DNA from: Microcaldota archaeon | Lineage (GTDB): Archaea; Micrarchaeota; Micrarchaeia; Micrarchaeales; Micrarchaeaceae | Assembly: GCA_021827995.1 (NCBI GenBank) | Contig: JAKATK010000010.1 | Span: 1-53,633 of the forward strand | Direction: 5' to 3' | Length of the DNA stretch: 53,633 bases | Shown: positions 43,078 through 51,900 of the stretch, piece after piece | Layout: every line of letters starts with the position of its first letter | How positions within the stretch are numbered: position 1 is the stretch's first letter | Program-made: the position numbers and the translations under genes | The notes under the pieces: model-generated | Seen by the model: the letters and a program-made list of their open reading frames with translations, nothing else | What the model was told of the DNA's origin: nothing | The model's database searches: none

Positions 43078-43104
43078 ATAAAACTTCTTGGGAAGAAGTT
43101 TTAT
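43078..43104. terminator. Perfect 12-bp hairpin at the edge of repeat copy 2
   Basis: ATAAAACTTCTT-GGG-AAGAAGTTTTAT has 12-bp arms without mismatch, ends in T-rich sequence and abuts the first base of repeat copy 2. It could terminate pilin gene 1 (150 bp upstream) or mark a recombination boundary. Confidence 0.6.
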
Positions 43105-43421
43105 GGACTCGGCGTTCATCCTAGTTATTGCTGCCTTTTCTAAAGCGATATCGTTGCATTACAATCACAATTGCCCAAGTGGTAACTGTTTAGCTCTGGC
43201 ATAAGTTCGGCAGCAACATCCTCCTGAGTTCTGCCTGCACGTCGAGACCACCTCAGCCGTCATATCACGAACAGTGATACGAAGCCGCTCGTAATATTTC
43301 GGCCTCTCATTCGACCTGAAGGCATCATGCCATGGAAGTAGAGTTTTGGCCGGGTCCTTTCATGGGTTGCCAAGCTTAAAGATCGTTGGAGCGGCCTCTC
43401 GTGAGACCATGAAAGAGGGAG
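43104..43421. repeat. Dispersed repeat, copy 2 (upstream of pilin gene 2)
   Basis: Second copy of the 318-bp block of 40666-40983, same orientation, again about 140 bp before a pilin start. After 43421 the similarity to copy 1 continues only weakly to about 43490 (shared CAGGTTCG, with extra stop codons), as if this tail had decayed. The whole 42927-43559 gap is this repeat, the hairpin before it and the pilin promoter. Confidence 0.88.
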
Positions 43422-43514
43422 GGAATGCAATGACCGACCATCCTTAGCTGGTGAACTAGCCAATCAAGGGGGACACTGGTAACAGGTTCGTCACCTGACG
43501 CCCACCCCGCAACA

Positions 43515-43559
43515 ACTATAAGTTCTTTGCCGCGCTATTATTATCGCACAGGTAAGCGA
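43515..43559 (+). promoter_or_regulatory. Conserved pilin promoter and leader, gene 2
   Basis: ACTATAAGTT as TATA box, then CGCTATTATTATCGCACAGG and TAAGCGA before ATG 43560; same design as before pilin gene 1. Confidence 0.65.
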
Positions 43560-45161
43560 ATGGCTAGGAGACCGTCCAGGCTGGCTGCGCAGTCGGCCAT
43601 GGAGTATCTCATGACCTACGGTTGGGCCATCCTGATCATAGCGGTAGTCCTCGCCGCGCTCTTCGAACTCGGAGTCTTCAACGGCTCGAACCTGGCTCCT
43701 CAGGCCTGCATCGCCCAGGCCGGCTTCGTATGCAGGAACCCGGTTTACACGTCGAACGGCATAGCGCTGACCCTGGGCCAGACGACTGGCCGGGACTACT
43801 ACGATGTTTGGGTCTTCATCTCGTCGCAGGGCGAGGCGCTGAACTCCAGTGGCATACCTGTGAACTTCTCCACTGCCAACGCGATTGGCGTAGGCTTCGG
43901 GCCTAACAACGCCCTCTCCCCGGGCCAGACTTTCCTTGTGAACTTCCCGCACGTCGACTTCCCACATGGTGCTATACCAAGCAACCCGCCCATAGGAACG
44001 CCGTTCGCCGGCTACGTCTGGCTGGGTTACTGCCTGTCGCCATGCTCCGGTCCGACCGCGTACTCGAAAGTCGCGACCATAACGATCAAGTCTACGGCAG
44101 GATTCGCCGGCCCGACAACAACCTCAATAACGGTCACCACAACGACGACCACTACCACAACTACGTCAATCGCTACGACCACCATACACTACGTTAACAT
44201 AACGCTGGACAGCACAGGCGGCTCCGCATCAGCCGGCTTCCAGCAGATGCTGCAGTTCAACCCGTCTTCGTACTCCAATTACGAGGCCTCCGACTTGGGC
44301 AACCTGCGCTTCTATCAGGGCGGCCCTACCCCGAGCAACGAGCTGTACAGCTGGTGCGAGAGCGGCTGCACGTCGGGTTCGACCAGCGCGATCTTCTGGA
44401 TCAAGACGAACGGCCTGGCCTCGGGCACGACAACCAACGCCATAACAATGTACTTCGAGTACCCCTACACCACGGCGTACAGCGGGCCTAGCGGCCATGC
44501 TGGCGAGGCGCCGCAGATTAGCCCGACTTACGCGCAGTACGACAACGGCGCATCAGTGTTTCCAGCGTTCTATGTGAACTTTGCGGGAAATGCGTTGCCA
44601 AGTTCATTAATAGGGGGCTGCAATTCATTCACGGTTAATAATGGTCTTTCCATCGCTACATCTACCTCTTCAGGACCCTGCGGCATGACTTCAAGCACCG
44701 CAACGTTTAATCCCGGCAGCGTGTTTGATGCGCTATTCCAAACAAGCGCATTAAACACTGCCGACCCGATTTGGATGCTCGGCTTTGGCGATATATCTGG
44801 GAGTAATACCAGAGGAACCGTAGCATTCTACAGTCCTGCTAACGGTTGCATGAGCGGGCACCTCTGTTCCGGTGAATCAAACGTGGCTTACGGGTGTCTC
44901 GGACCAGCCATGACTACAGCTAGCACTTATTCGGTTTTAACAACAGCCGTCCTTTCCTCGACAACAAGCTACCAGTATGTAAACTATGGAAGCCAGAGCA
45001 TGACCACCTGCAGCGAATCGTTCCCAGAATACGTAAATCTTGATTGGTATCTGCCCGGTGGCACTTTCCCAGCCCCGCTCAATTTTCAGTGGGTAAGAAT
45101 AAGGATGCTGCCACCGAACGGCGTGATGCCCAGCGTGGTGAGCTTCGGGGCTGTGCAGTAA
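43560..45161 (+). CDS. Class III signal-peptide pilin-like adhesin 2, DUF2341 module
   Basis: This is a 533-residue protein. The signal MARRPSRLAA-QSAMEYLMTYGWAI and conserved Cys-containing domain (to about 180) are nearly the same as in pilin 1. A Thr-rich linker 'TTTTTTTTTTSIATTTI' (about 200-218) follows, then a DUF2341-like module ('VNITLDSTGG', 'FQQMLQFNPSSYSNYEASDLGNLRFYQGG', 'SAIFWIKTNGLASGTTTNAITMYFEYP'). The C-terminal domain of about 190 residues has a legume-lectin/LamG-like beta pattern ('VFPAFYVNFAG...', 'TFPAPLNFQWVRIRMLPPNGVMP'). Likely exposed, O-glycosylated at the linker, and binding a ligand or the host surface. The 3' end shares a 64-bp repeat with pilin 4. Confidence 0.85.
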   Translation: MARRPSRLAAQSAMEYLMTYGWAILIIAVVLAALFELGVFNGSNLAPQACIAQAGFVCRNPVYTSNGIALTLGQTTGRDYYDVWVFISSQGEALNSSGIPVNFSTANAIGVGFGPNNALSPGQTFLVNFPHVDFPHGAIPSNPPIGTPFAGYVWLGYCLSPCSGPTAYSKVATITIKSTAGFAGPTTTSITVTTTTTTTTTTSIATTTIHYVNITLDSTGGSASAGFQQMLQFNPSSYSNYEASDLGNLRFYQGGPTPSNELYSWCESGCTSGSTSAIFWIKTNGLASGTTTNAITMYFEYPYTTAYSGPSGHAGEAPQISPTYAQYDNGASVFPAFYVNFAGNALPSSLIGGCNSFTVNNGLSIATSTSSGPCGMTSSTATFNPGSVFDALFQTSALNTADPIWMLGFGDISGSNTRGTVAFYSPANGCMSGHLCSGESNVAYGCLGPAMTTASTYSVLTTAVLSSTTSYQYVNYGSQSMTTCSESFPEYVNLDWYLPGGTFPAPLNFQWVRIRMLPPNGVMPSVVSFGAVQ

Positions 45162-45215
45162 GCGCGCTTAATGCGATCGCACGCGCGCCATGGTATACGG
45201 CGTCTCGGCTTTTAG
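45152..45215. repeat. 64-bp tail repeat, copy A (end of pilin gene 2)
   Basis: From TGTGCAGTAAGCGCGCTTAA to CTTTTAG this block matches 48878-48941 with two mismatches. It covers the last codons, the stop and the 3' region of pilin 2 and pilin 4. Confidence 0.85.
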
Positions 45216-45228
45216 ACCACGACCTGGC

Positions 45229-45385
45229 TTACTGAGACGCTCCATATGGTCGTGGCGCTTTGTTAGCCAGCCGTTTTATCGCCGCTATCTTGTCCTTGCC
45301 GAACGCGAAGTCTATCTCTCTGTAAAGCTGCTCCCTAACCTCGCCAAATGTGTAATCTATTTCTAAGTCCAGTGGCTTCTATGGG
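45229..45385 (-). pseudogene. C-terminal fragment of an unknown gene
   Basis: On the minus strand one frame reads 'LDLEIDYTFGEVREQLYREI', then 'DFAFGKDKIAAIKRLANKAP' and a stop: clean, protein-like sequence with neighbour-like codons but no start codon, and a stop just upstream. It is cut off by the integrase fragment on the other strand. Looks like the tail of a disrupted gene; family not recognised. Confidence 0.45.
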
Positions 45386-45715
45386 TGGAAGCCGTCCTCT
45401 AGCATGGCTGATGTCTACGTCAGGATTGCGGGGCGTCAGCTTGACCCGGCAGTGGCTAAGGCCAATGGGATTAAGGTGGCAGAGGCAGAAGTAACTACCA
45501 AGTTAAAGTCAAGGGAATGCCCCAAATGCCGATATGCTGGCAACGGCGTTGCTATGCTGCACTGCGGAAGGTGCGGGAGCGCATTAGATGTCCAGACCGC
45601 ATTGAAAGAGGAAGAACTGCAAAAGATGGCAGTCAAGAGTGCCGTGGATCCTGAATATCTGGCGCAGTTGGTTGATGCCGCTGTTGAGGAGAGACTAAAC
45701 AGACTGAAGAAATAA
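45374..45715 (+). pseudogene. C-terminal fragment of a tyrosine recombinase with zinc ribbon
   Basis: From 45374 the frame reads 'GFYGWKPSSSMADVYVRIAGRQLDPAVAKANGIKV'. This matches the end of archaeal integrases ('GW.PGS.MA.VYVHLSGRD.D.AILK.YGI'), with the nucleophilic Tyr in 'DVYVRI'. The zinc ribbon 'CPKCRYAGNGVAMLHCGRCGSAL' (C-x2-C...C-x2-C) and a helical tail follow, both common in this family. The N-terminal two thirds are missing and upstream in-frame stops occur. ATG 45404 could still allow a 103-residue product. It may come from the same kind of element as the N-terminal piece at 111-500. Confidence 0.7.
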
Positions 45716-45842
45716 TCTTTTTCCACAATAGCGGCTCTATCTTCTTTAAATCTGAACGACGAAGCTTTCCGTTAAACCAGCGATCCCAAAATCCCAAATC
45801 CTTTGTGGCTGTGTTGAACGAATCCCGAATCACTACGTAGTA

Positions 45843-45888
45843 AATTTATTAAACTCTTACGGCGCTATTGTATCACGCAGGTAAGCGA
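45843..45888 (+). promoter_or_regulatory. Conserved pilin promoter and leader, gene 3
   Basis: AATTTATTAAAC serves as TATA region, then CGCTATTGTATCACGCAGG and TAAGCGA before ATG 45889. The leader matches pilin genes 1 and 2 although the large repeat is absent here. Confidence 0.65.
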
Positions 45889-47181
45889 ATGGCTAGGAGA
45901 CCGTCCAGGCTGGCTGCGCAGTCGGCCATGGAGTATCTCATGACCTATGGTTGGGCCATCCTGATAATCGCAGTAGTACTCGCAGCGCTCTTCGAACTCG
46001 GCGTCTTCAACGGCTCGAATTTGGCACCGCAGGCGTGCATAGCGGAATCCGGATTCATCTGCAAGAATCCCGTATACACCGCCAACGGAATAACGTTCAC
46101 GTTCGGCCAGACTACCGGCAGGGACTACTACGGCGACTGGATCTTCATCGCCTCGCAGGGCGAGGCGCTCAACCCCAGCGGCGTACCGGTCAATTTCTCC
46201 ACGCAGACCGCCGTGAAGATTGGTGGTCCCGCCAACGTACTGCTGTCCGGCCAAGTGGTCCAGGTCGGTTTTGACAGCAGCCACTTCCCCGCAGGCGCGA
46301 TCCCGGCTGGCATCACTGGAACACCATTCGCAGGCTACGTCTGGCTGGGCTACTGCCTGACGCCGTGCAGCAGCCCAACGGCGTACTCCAAGGTGGCCAC
46401 GATAACGGTGAGGTCCTCCGGTAACTTCTATGGCGGCGGTTCCAGTACAACAACCACCACCACAACAACGACCACTACCACTACGAGCACCACCACAACG
46501 ACGACAAGCACATCGACGACCACAACCTCAATACTATACGTCGCGAGTTTCTCAGGGTCTCCTTCCAGCTACATAAGCATAAGCGCCTCGGCCCTGCCGA
46601 CTGGCAGCGCGGCCAGGACGATAGCGTTCTGGGCTTACATGCCCTCCAACGGAGGCGGCGCCGTGGCGTGGGGGAACAACAACTGCTACGCCCTGATGTC
46701 CGGGGTATTCGTCTGGCCTGCCGGGCATTACAGCTCATCTGGCAGCGTGGACTTCTGGGGCGGCTGCGATGACGGCAATGCCTATGTGAGCGTGCCGGAC
46801 AACACGTGGGACTTCATAGCTGTCACCTACGCGGCTGGCAGCACCTCGGCAACCGACTACTCTAACGGTGTCGGGCAGACCGCTGGACTCTGCTGCCCCA
46901 CGCAACCGCTGAACACCCAGGGCGGCACCAGCTTACTTATAAGCTCCTACTACGGCAATTACGGCGCGTCGTTCCTTGGTGACATAGCCAATTTTCAGGT
47001 GTATAACCAGGCCCTTTCGTCGAGTCAGATACAAACGCTCTATAACGAGGGCTTAACGGGCAATGCCCTAATCGGTGATGGTCTGGTGGGCTGGTGGCCG
47101 CTCGATGGCAACGCCATCGACTACAGTGGCTATGGCAATAACGGGGCAGCGTATGGGGTTTCCTATGTGCAGGCCCCCTAA
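45889..47181 (+). CDS. Class III signal-peptide pilin-like adhesin 3, LamG module
   Basis: This is a 430-residue protein with the same signal (MARRPSRLAA-QSAMEY) and conserved domain as its neighbours. A long Thr-rich linker of about 30 residues (runs of T broken by S) follows, then a LamG-like domain ('SYISISASALPTGSAARTIAFWAYMPS', 'NTWDFIAVTYAAG', 'LLISSYYGNYGASFLGDIANFQVYNQALSSSQIQTLYNEGL') ending 'GWWPLDGNAIDYSGYGNNG', which aligns with the end of pilin 1. The linker is probably O-glycosylated and places the lectin-like head away from the cell. It lies between the integrase fragment and pilin 4. Confidence 0.86.
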   Translation: MARRPSRLAAQSAMEYLMTYGWAILIIAVVLAALFELGVFNGSNLAPQACIAESGFICKNPVYTANGITFTFGQTTGRDYYGDWIFIASQGEALNPSGVPVNFSTQTAVKIGGPANVLLSGQVVQVGFDSSHFPAGAIPAGITGTPFAGYVWLGYCLTPCSSPTAYSKVATITVRSSGNFYGGGSSTTTTTTTTTTTTTSTTTTTTSTSTTTTSILYVASFSGSPSSYISISASALPTGSAARTIAFWAYMPSNGGGAVAWGNNNCYALMSGVFVWPAGHYSSSGSVDFWGGCDDGNAYVSVPDNTWDFIAVTYAAGSTSATDYSNGVGQTAGLCCPTQPLNTQGGTSLLISSYYGNYGASFLGDIANFQVYNQALSSSQIQTLYNEGLTGNALIGDGLVGWWPLDGNAIDYSGYGNNGAAYGVSYVQAP

Positions 47182-47282
47182 GCGCTCATGGCGCGCCTTA
47201 AGGTGCATTATTGACTCATGTTTGACGAGTTGTATATAATTTGGGCGTGCTATAAATACATGTCTAACGCAGGGTCGTTCCA

Positions 47283-48887
47283 ATGCGATGCCAAGTCCGC
47301 ACTGCAATTCCTCGCAGAACGTATGCGCAGTCGGCCATGGAATATCTCATGACCTACGGCTGGGCCATCCTGATCATAGCGGTAGTCCTCGCAGCGCTCT
47401 TCGAATTCGGAGTCTTCAACGGCTCGAACCTGGCTCCGCAGGCGTGCATAGCGGAATCCGGATTCATCTGCAAGAATCCCGTATACACCGCCAACGGAAT
47501 AACGTTCACGTTCGGCCAGACTACCGGCAGGGACTACTATGGCGACTGGATTTTCGTTGCGGCGCAGGGTGTCGCCCTGAATCCAAACGGTATCCCGACA
47601 GGTTTCTCCACCAACACGGCAGTGCAGGTAGGCGGCCCATCAAGGATACTCATACCAGGGCAGCTCGTCCAGGTCGACTTCCCCTCAAACGACTTCCAAG
47701 CCGGTGGTGTGCCGAGCAACCCTACTATAGGCACCCCGTTCGCTGGCTACGTCTGGCTCGGTTACTGCCTGAGCACGTGCACCTTCCCAACGGCGTACTC
47801 CAAGGTGGCGACCATCACAATAAAGTCGACTGCCGGATTCGCCGGTCCAACCAGTACCACTACAACAGTAATAAGTACAACGACCACCACAACTTCTACA
47901 ACAAGTACGACTACGTCATCCTCCACCACAAGCTCAGTGACTACATCGGTGTATTACGTCCAGATAACGCTCAACCCCAGCAGCCCCATATCGGGCACCT
48001 TCCAGCAGATGATCACACTGAATCCGTTGTCGTATTCGTCGCAGTGCGGCGGCCCCTGCTTCTCTTCGGACTTGGGCAACGTCAGGTTCTACTCCTCGCT
48101 GATGGGCAACGTGCCGTCTGGCCCTCTGGATTCTTGGCTCGAGGGCTGTACCGAGACCGCGTGCTCGCCATCGTCGTCGCAGGCGATATTCTGGGTAAAC
48201 CTGAACGGCGAGACCAGCGGCGAGAACATATACATGGTATTCGGCAACACTATAGGCACTGGTTCGGAGTTCGACGGTTCGGTTGCGGGCGAGGCGCCGC
48301 AGATCAGCCCCCAATACGCGCAGTACGATAACGGTGCAAATGTATTCAATTTTTATGACAATTTCGCTGGAACAAGCTTAAACACAAACAAATGGAGTTC
48401 TTTGACATCAGTATATAGTGTTAATAACGGATTGCAAATAACAGCAACTCCATCAACTACTGATAATAACTTTTTGGAAAGCGTAAACAGTTACTCAGCC
48501 CCACTAATAATTGAATCATATAGGTATGCAACAACTTCGAACTGGTTTGGGTTTAGCTTTCCTAATACTTACACCTCTGGTGGTGTATTGTTCTACGACC
48601 AAAATGGCTGGAGCACATATCAAGGTAGCAGTCAACTGAGTGGCGGTTCCGAATCTTTGGATACATGGTATATCCAAACAGGCATATTGGCACCATCCGG
48701 TCAGGCACTAGAAAATATAGACTATACCAACATTATAACATCAGGAACACCATATTACTCTGGAACTTCGGGCAATATATATGTGGGCGATAATGGAGGA
48801 AGGGGAACTATTCAATGGGTCCGCACCCGTGCCTACCCGCCCAACGGCGTCATGCCAAGCTACACCTTTGGGGCTAGTGTGCAGTAA
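47283..48887 (+). CDS. Class III signal-peptide pilin-like adhesin 4, DUF2341 module
   Basis: This is a 534-residue protein. Its N-terminus before the cleavage site differs (MRCQVRTAIPRRTYA-QSAMEY) and its promoter differs too (GCTATAAATACATG, about 47250-47263). From 'QSAMEY' on, the DNA is nearly identical to the others, especially pilin 3: CGGAATCCGGATTCATCTGC onwards is shared for about 100 bp. A Thr/Ser linker (about 195-225), a DUF2341-like module ('VQITLNPSSPISGTFQQMITLNPLSY', 'SQAIFWVNLNGETSGENIYMVFGN') and a C-terminal beta-rich domain ('FYDNFAGTSLNTNKW', 'GRGTIQWVRTRAYPPNGVMPSY') follow. The last third is markedly more AT-rich than the first two thirds, consistent with a module of different origin. 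Confidence 0.85.
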   Translation: MRCQVRTAIPRRTYAQSAMEYLMTYGWAILIIAVVLAALFEFGVFNGSNLAPQACIAESGFICKNPVYTANGITFTFGQTTGRDYYGDWIFVAAQGVALNPNGIPTGFSTNTAVQVGGPSRILIPGQLVQVDFPSNDFQAGGVPSNPTIGTPFAGYVWLGYCLSTCTFPTAYSKVATITIKSTAGFAGPTSTTTTVISTTTTTTSTTSTTTSSSTTSSVTTSVYYVQITLNPSSPISGTFQQMITLNPLSYSSQCGGPCFSSDLGNVRFYSSLMGNVPSGPLDSWLEGCTETACSPSSSQAIFWVNLNGETSGENIYMVFGNTIGTGSEFDGSVAGEAPQISPQYAQYDNGANVFNFYDNFAGTSLNTNKWSSLTSVYSVNNGLQITATPSTTDNNFLESVNSYSAPLIIESYRYATTSNWFGFSFPNTYTSGGVLFYDQNGWSTYQGSSQLSGGSESLDTWYIQTGILAPSGQALENIDYTNIITSGTPYYSGTSGNIYVGDNGGRGTIQWVRTRAYPPNGVMPSYTFGASVQ

Positions 48888-48941
48888 GCGCGCTTAATGC
48901 GATTGCACGCGCGCCATGGTATGCGGCGTCTCGGCTTTTAG
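48878..48941. repeat. 64-bp tail repeat, copy B (end of pilin gene 4)
   Basis: Matches 45152-45215 with two substitutions; both copies close a DUF2341-type pilin gene. The GC-rich AAGCGCGCTT and GCACGCGCGCC parts can fold and may act as terminator. Confidence 0.85.
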
Positions 48942-48999
48942 TAATCAATGAAGAATGCGTAACCTACCTTATAGGTTTTTAGGATGTGGCGAGGTTAAG

Positions 49000-51900
49000 T
49001 TATCTATATTTTTTGCTTGCAGCCTCAAGCAACGTCACAATTTCTTTATTCCCAGTTTTTAAAGCGAGTGAAAGCGCAGTTTCGCCATAGTTGTTCGCCA
49101 CGTTTACGTCTGCCCCTTTCTCTATGAGCAATCTTACAGTTTCACCTTGCTCCTCCTCCGCAGCAAGCATCAATGCCGTACTACCGCGTATGTCTTTTGC
49201 TTCAATATCTGCCCCGTTTTCGATAAGCAACTCCGCTACCTCAGTATGCCCGACTGTTGAAGCTGTAATAAGTGCGGTAAATCCATCATTATCACGTGCA
49301 TCCACTTTAGCGCCATTTTTTATGAGCAATGCCACGACATTAGTTTTACCTGAACGCGAGGCAAACATCAGCGCGGTAAATCCGTATTTGCTTGTTGCGT
49401 TCACATCTGCCCCATTCTCAATTAGAAGTGTTATTATTTCCACATTACCAAGGTAAGCAGCGTATATAAGCCCGTCAAGTCCAATTTCGTTTTTAGCATT
49501 CACATTAGCTCCATTTCTTATCAGCAGCCGCGCCCCCTCAGTTTGCCCGTGCTCCACAGCGTATACTAGCGCCGTGTTGCCCTGATAATTTCTAGCTTCT
49601 ATGTCTGCCCCTTTCTCTATGAGCAGGGCTAACGCTTCTGCCTGTCCTTCTTGTGCAGCGTACATGAGCGCTGTGGCGTTATGCTCATTTCTGGCTTCTA
49701 CGTCCGCGCCCCTCTCTATGAGCAACTTCATAACGTTTGTTCGCCTAGCAAGTACAGCGCACATCAATACAGTAACACTATGTTTGTTTTTCGCATTCAC
49801 GTCCGCGCCCTTCTCTATGAGCAACTCCACTGCTTCGAGTTGCCCTTGTTGTGCAGCGTCCATCAATGCAGTGGCGTCTTCATCATCCTTCGCATTCACG
49901 TCCGCGCCGTTGTCTATGAGCAACCTTACCATTTCAATCTGCCCATTCTGTGCAGCGTACATGAGCGCTGTAACTCCATAGTTATCCGTAGTATCTACAC
50001 CAGCACCATGATCTATAAGCACCTTTGCCACATTAGTCTGTTCTTTCCATATAGAATTCATTTGTACTAATGCATCAACCACTTCACTTCTGTTTCCGCC
50101 TTCTTCTAGGAAGTGCCTTGCTATTATCGTTTGCCCCATGCCCGTAGCAAGCATTAGTGCAGTAAGGCCCCTTTCGTCTTGTTTCGCATTCACGTCCGCG
50201 CCGTTGTCTATGAGCAACTTTACCACATCAATTTTGCCAAAGAACGCAGAAACCATTAATGCTGTTGCACCGTCATTATCTTTTGCGTCTACCGTTGCAC
50301 CTCTATCTATAAGGAGGTGGGCAGTTTCTAGTCGCCCATTCTGTGCAGCGTGCATCATGATGGTTGATCCATGCTCATTTCTGGCTTCTATGTCCGCGCC
50401 GTTGTCTATGAGCAATTTGACCGTTTCGGTCTGCCCACTCTGCGCGGCGAATGCTAGCGCAGTGTCCCCATCTTTATTTTTCGCATTCACGTCCGCGCCG
50501 TTGTCTATGAGCAACTTTACCACATCAATTTTGCCAAAGAACGCAGAAACCATTAATGCTGTTGCACCGTCATTATCTTTTGCGTCTACCGTTGCACCTC
50601 TATCTATAAGGAGGTGGGCAGTTTCTAGTCGCCCATTCTGTGCAGCGTGCATCATGATGGTTGATCCATGCTCATTTCTGGCTTCTATGTCCGCGCCGTT
50701 GTCTATGAGCAATTTGACCGTTTCGGTCTGCCCACTCTGCGCGGCGAATGCTAGCGCAGTGTCCCCATCTTTATTTTTCGCATTCACGTCCGCGCCGTTG
50801 TCTAAAAGCAGCTTAGCCATCCCAATTTGATTGTTAGCAGTATGCCCTACAGCATACATGAGCGCTGTAACTCCAATTTTATTTTTCGCATTCACGTCCG
50901 CGCCGTTCTCTATGAGCAGCCTAGCAATCTCTACCTGTCCCATCTCTGCAGTATGCATTAAGTGGGTAGCACCCCGCGTGTCTTTCGCATTCACGTCCGC
51001 GCCGTTGTCTATGAGCAGATTTATTATATCAATCTGGTTTGTTGTTATAGTCAACCCTAGCGTAGAAATTCCATATTCGGTACTAGCATTCACGTCCGCG
51101 CCGTTCTCTATGAGCAACTTTACCATTTCAAACTGCGCGTTTGCTGCTACTGCATACATCAATGCCGTCTGTCCAACCCTATCTTTTGCGTTTATATTCG
51201 CGCCCTTCTTTATTAGTAACTTTACTATTTCAGGTTTTTTAGCGGTTAATACGGCAGCTCCAAGTATAGTATTACCTAGGTTATCTTTTGCGTTTACATC
51301 CGCGCCGTTGTCTATGAGCAATTTGACCGTTTCGGTCTGCCCACTCTGCGCGGCGAATGCTAGCGCAGTGTTCCCATCTTTATTTTTCGCATTCACGTCC
51401 GCGCCCCTCTCTATGAGCAGCCTCGCAGTCTCTACCTGCCCGGCTTGCGCAGCGTACGGTAGCACCGCAAAGCCACTTTCATCCACTGCATTAACATCTG
51501 CGCCATTATTTATGAGCAAATCTGCTACGTCTGTGTGGCCTGTTCCCACCGCAAGCTCCAGCGCGGACAGTCCGCCCTTGCTTTTCGCATTCACGTCCGC
51601 GCCGTTCTCTATGAGAAGCGTTACCAGCTTTATGTTACCAAAATATGCAGCATACATTAACGTTGCATAGCTACCCTCGTCTTTCGCATTCACGTCCGCG
51701 CCTTTTTCTATTAACAACCTTACTACTTCTGCGTAGCCTCCTTTTGCTGCAATTGCCAGCGCGGACAGTCCGCCTTCACCTTTCGCATTCACGTCCGCGC
51801 CCCTCTCTATGAGCAGCCTCGCAGTCTCTACCTGCCCGGCTTGCGCAGCGTACAGCAATGCTGTATTACCTTTGCCATCTTCTGCGTTTACTCCAGCGCC

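Noticed and set aside
42883-43119. 78-codon minus-strand frame between pilin gene 1 and the repeat
   Set aside because: Overlaps the pilin 3' end and the hairpin/repeat boundary; the protein-like stretch is short, so I did not call it.
111-45715. Idea that the two integrase pieces are the split halves of one SSV-type integration
   Set aside because: In such integrations the C-terminal piece precedes the N-terminal piece on the same strand around the element; here the order is reversed and 45 kb of mostly core genes lies between.
50138-51670. Long plus-strand frames opposite the ankyrin gene
   Set aside because: Repetitive Ser/Ala/Phe sequence is the reverse reading of the ankyrin codons (FAFTSAPLSMSN units); no independent support.
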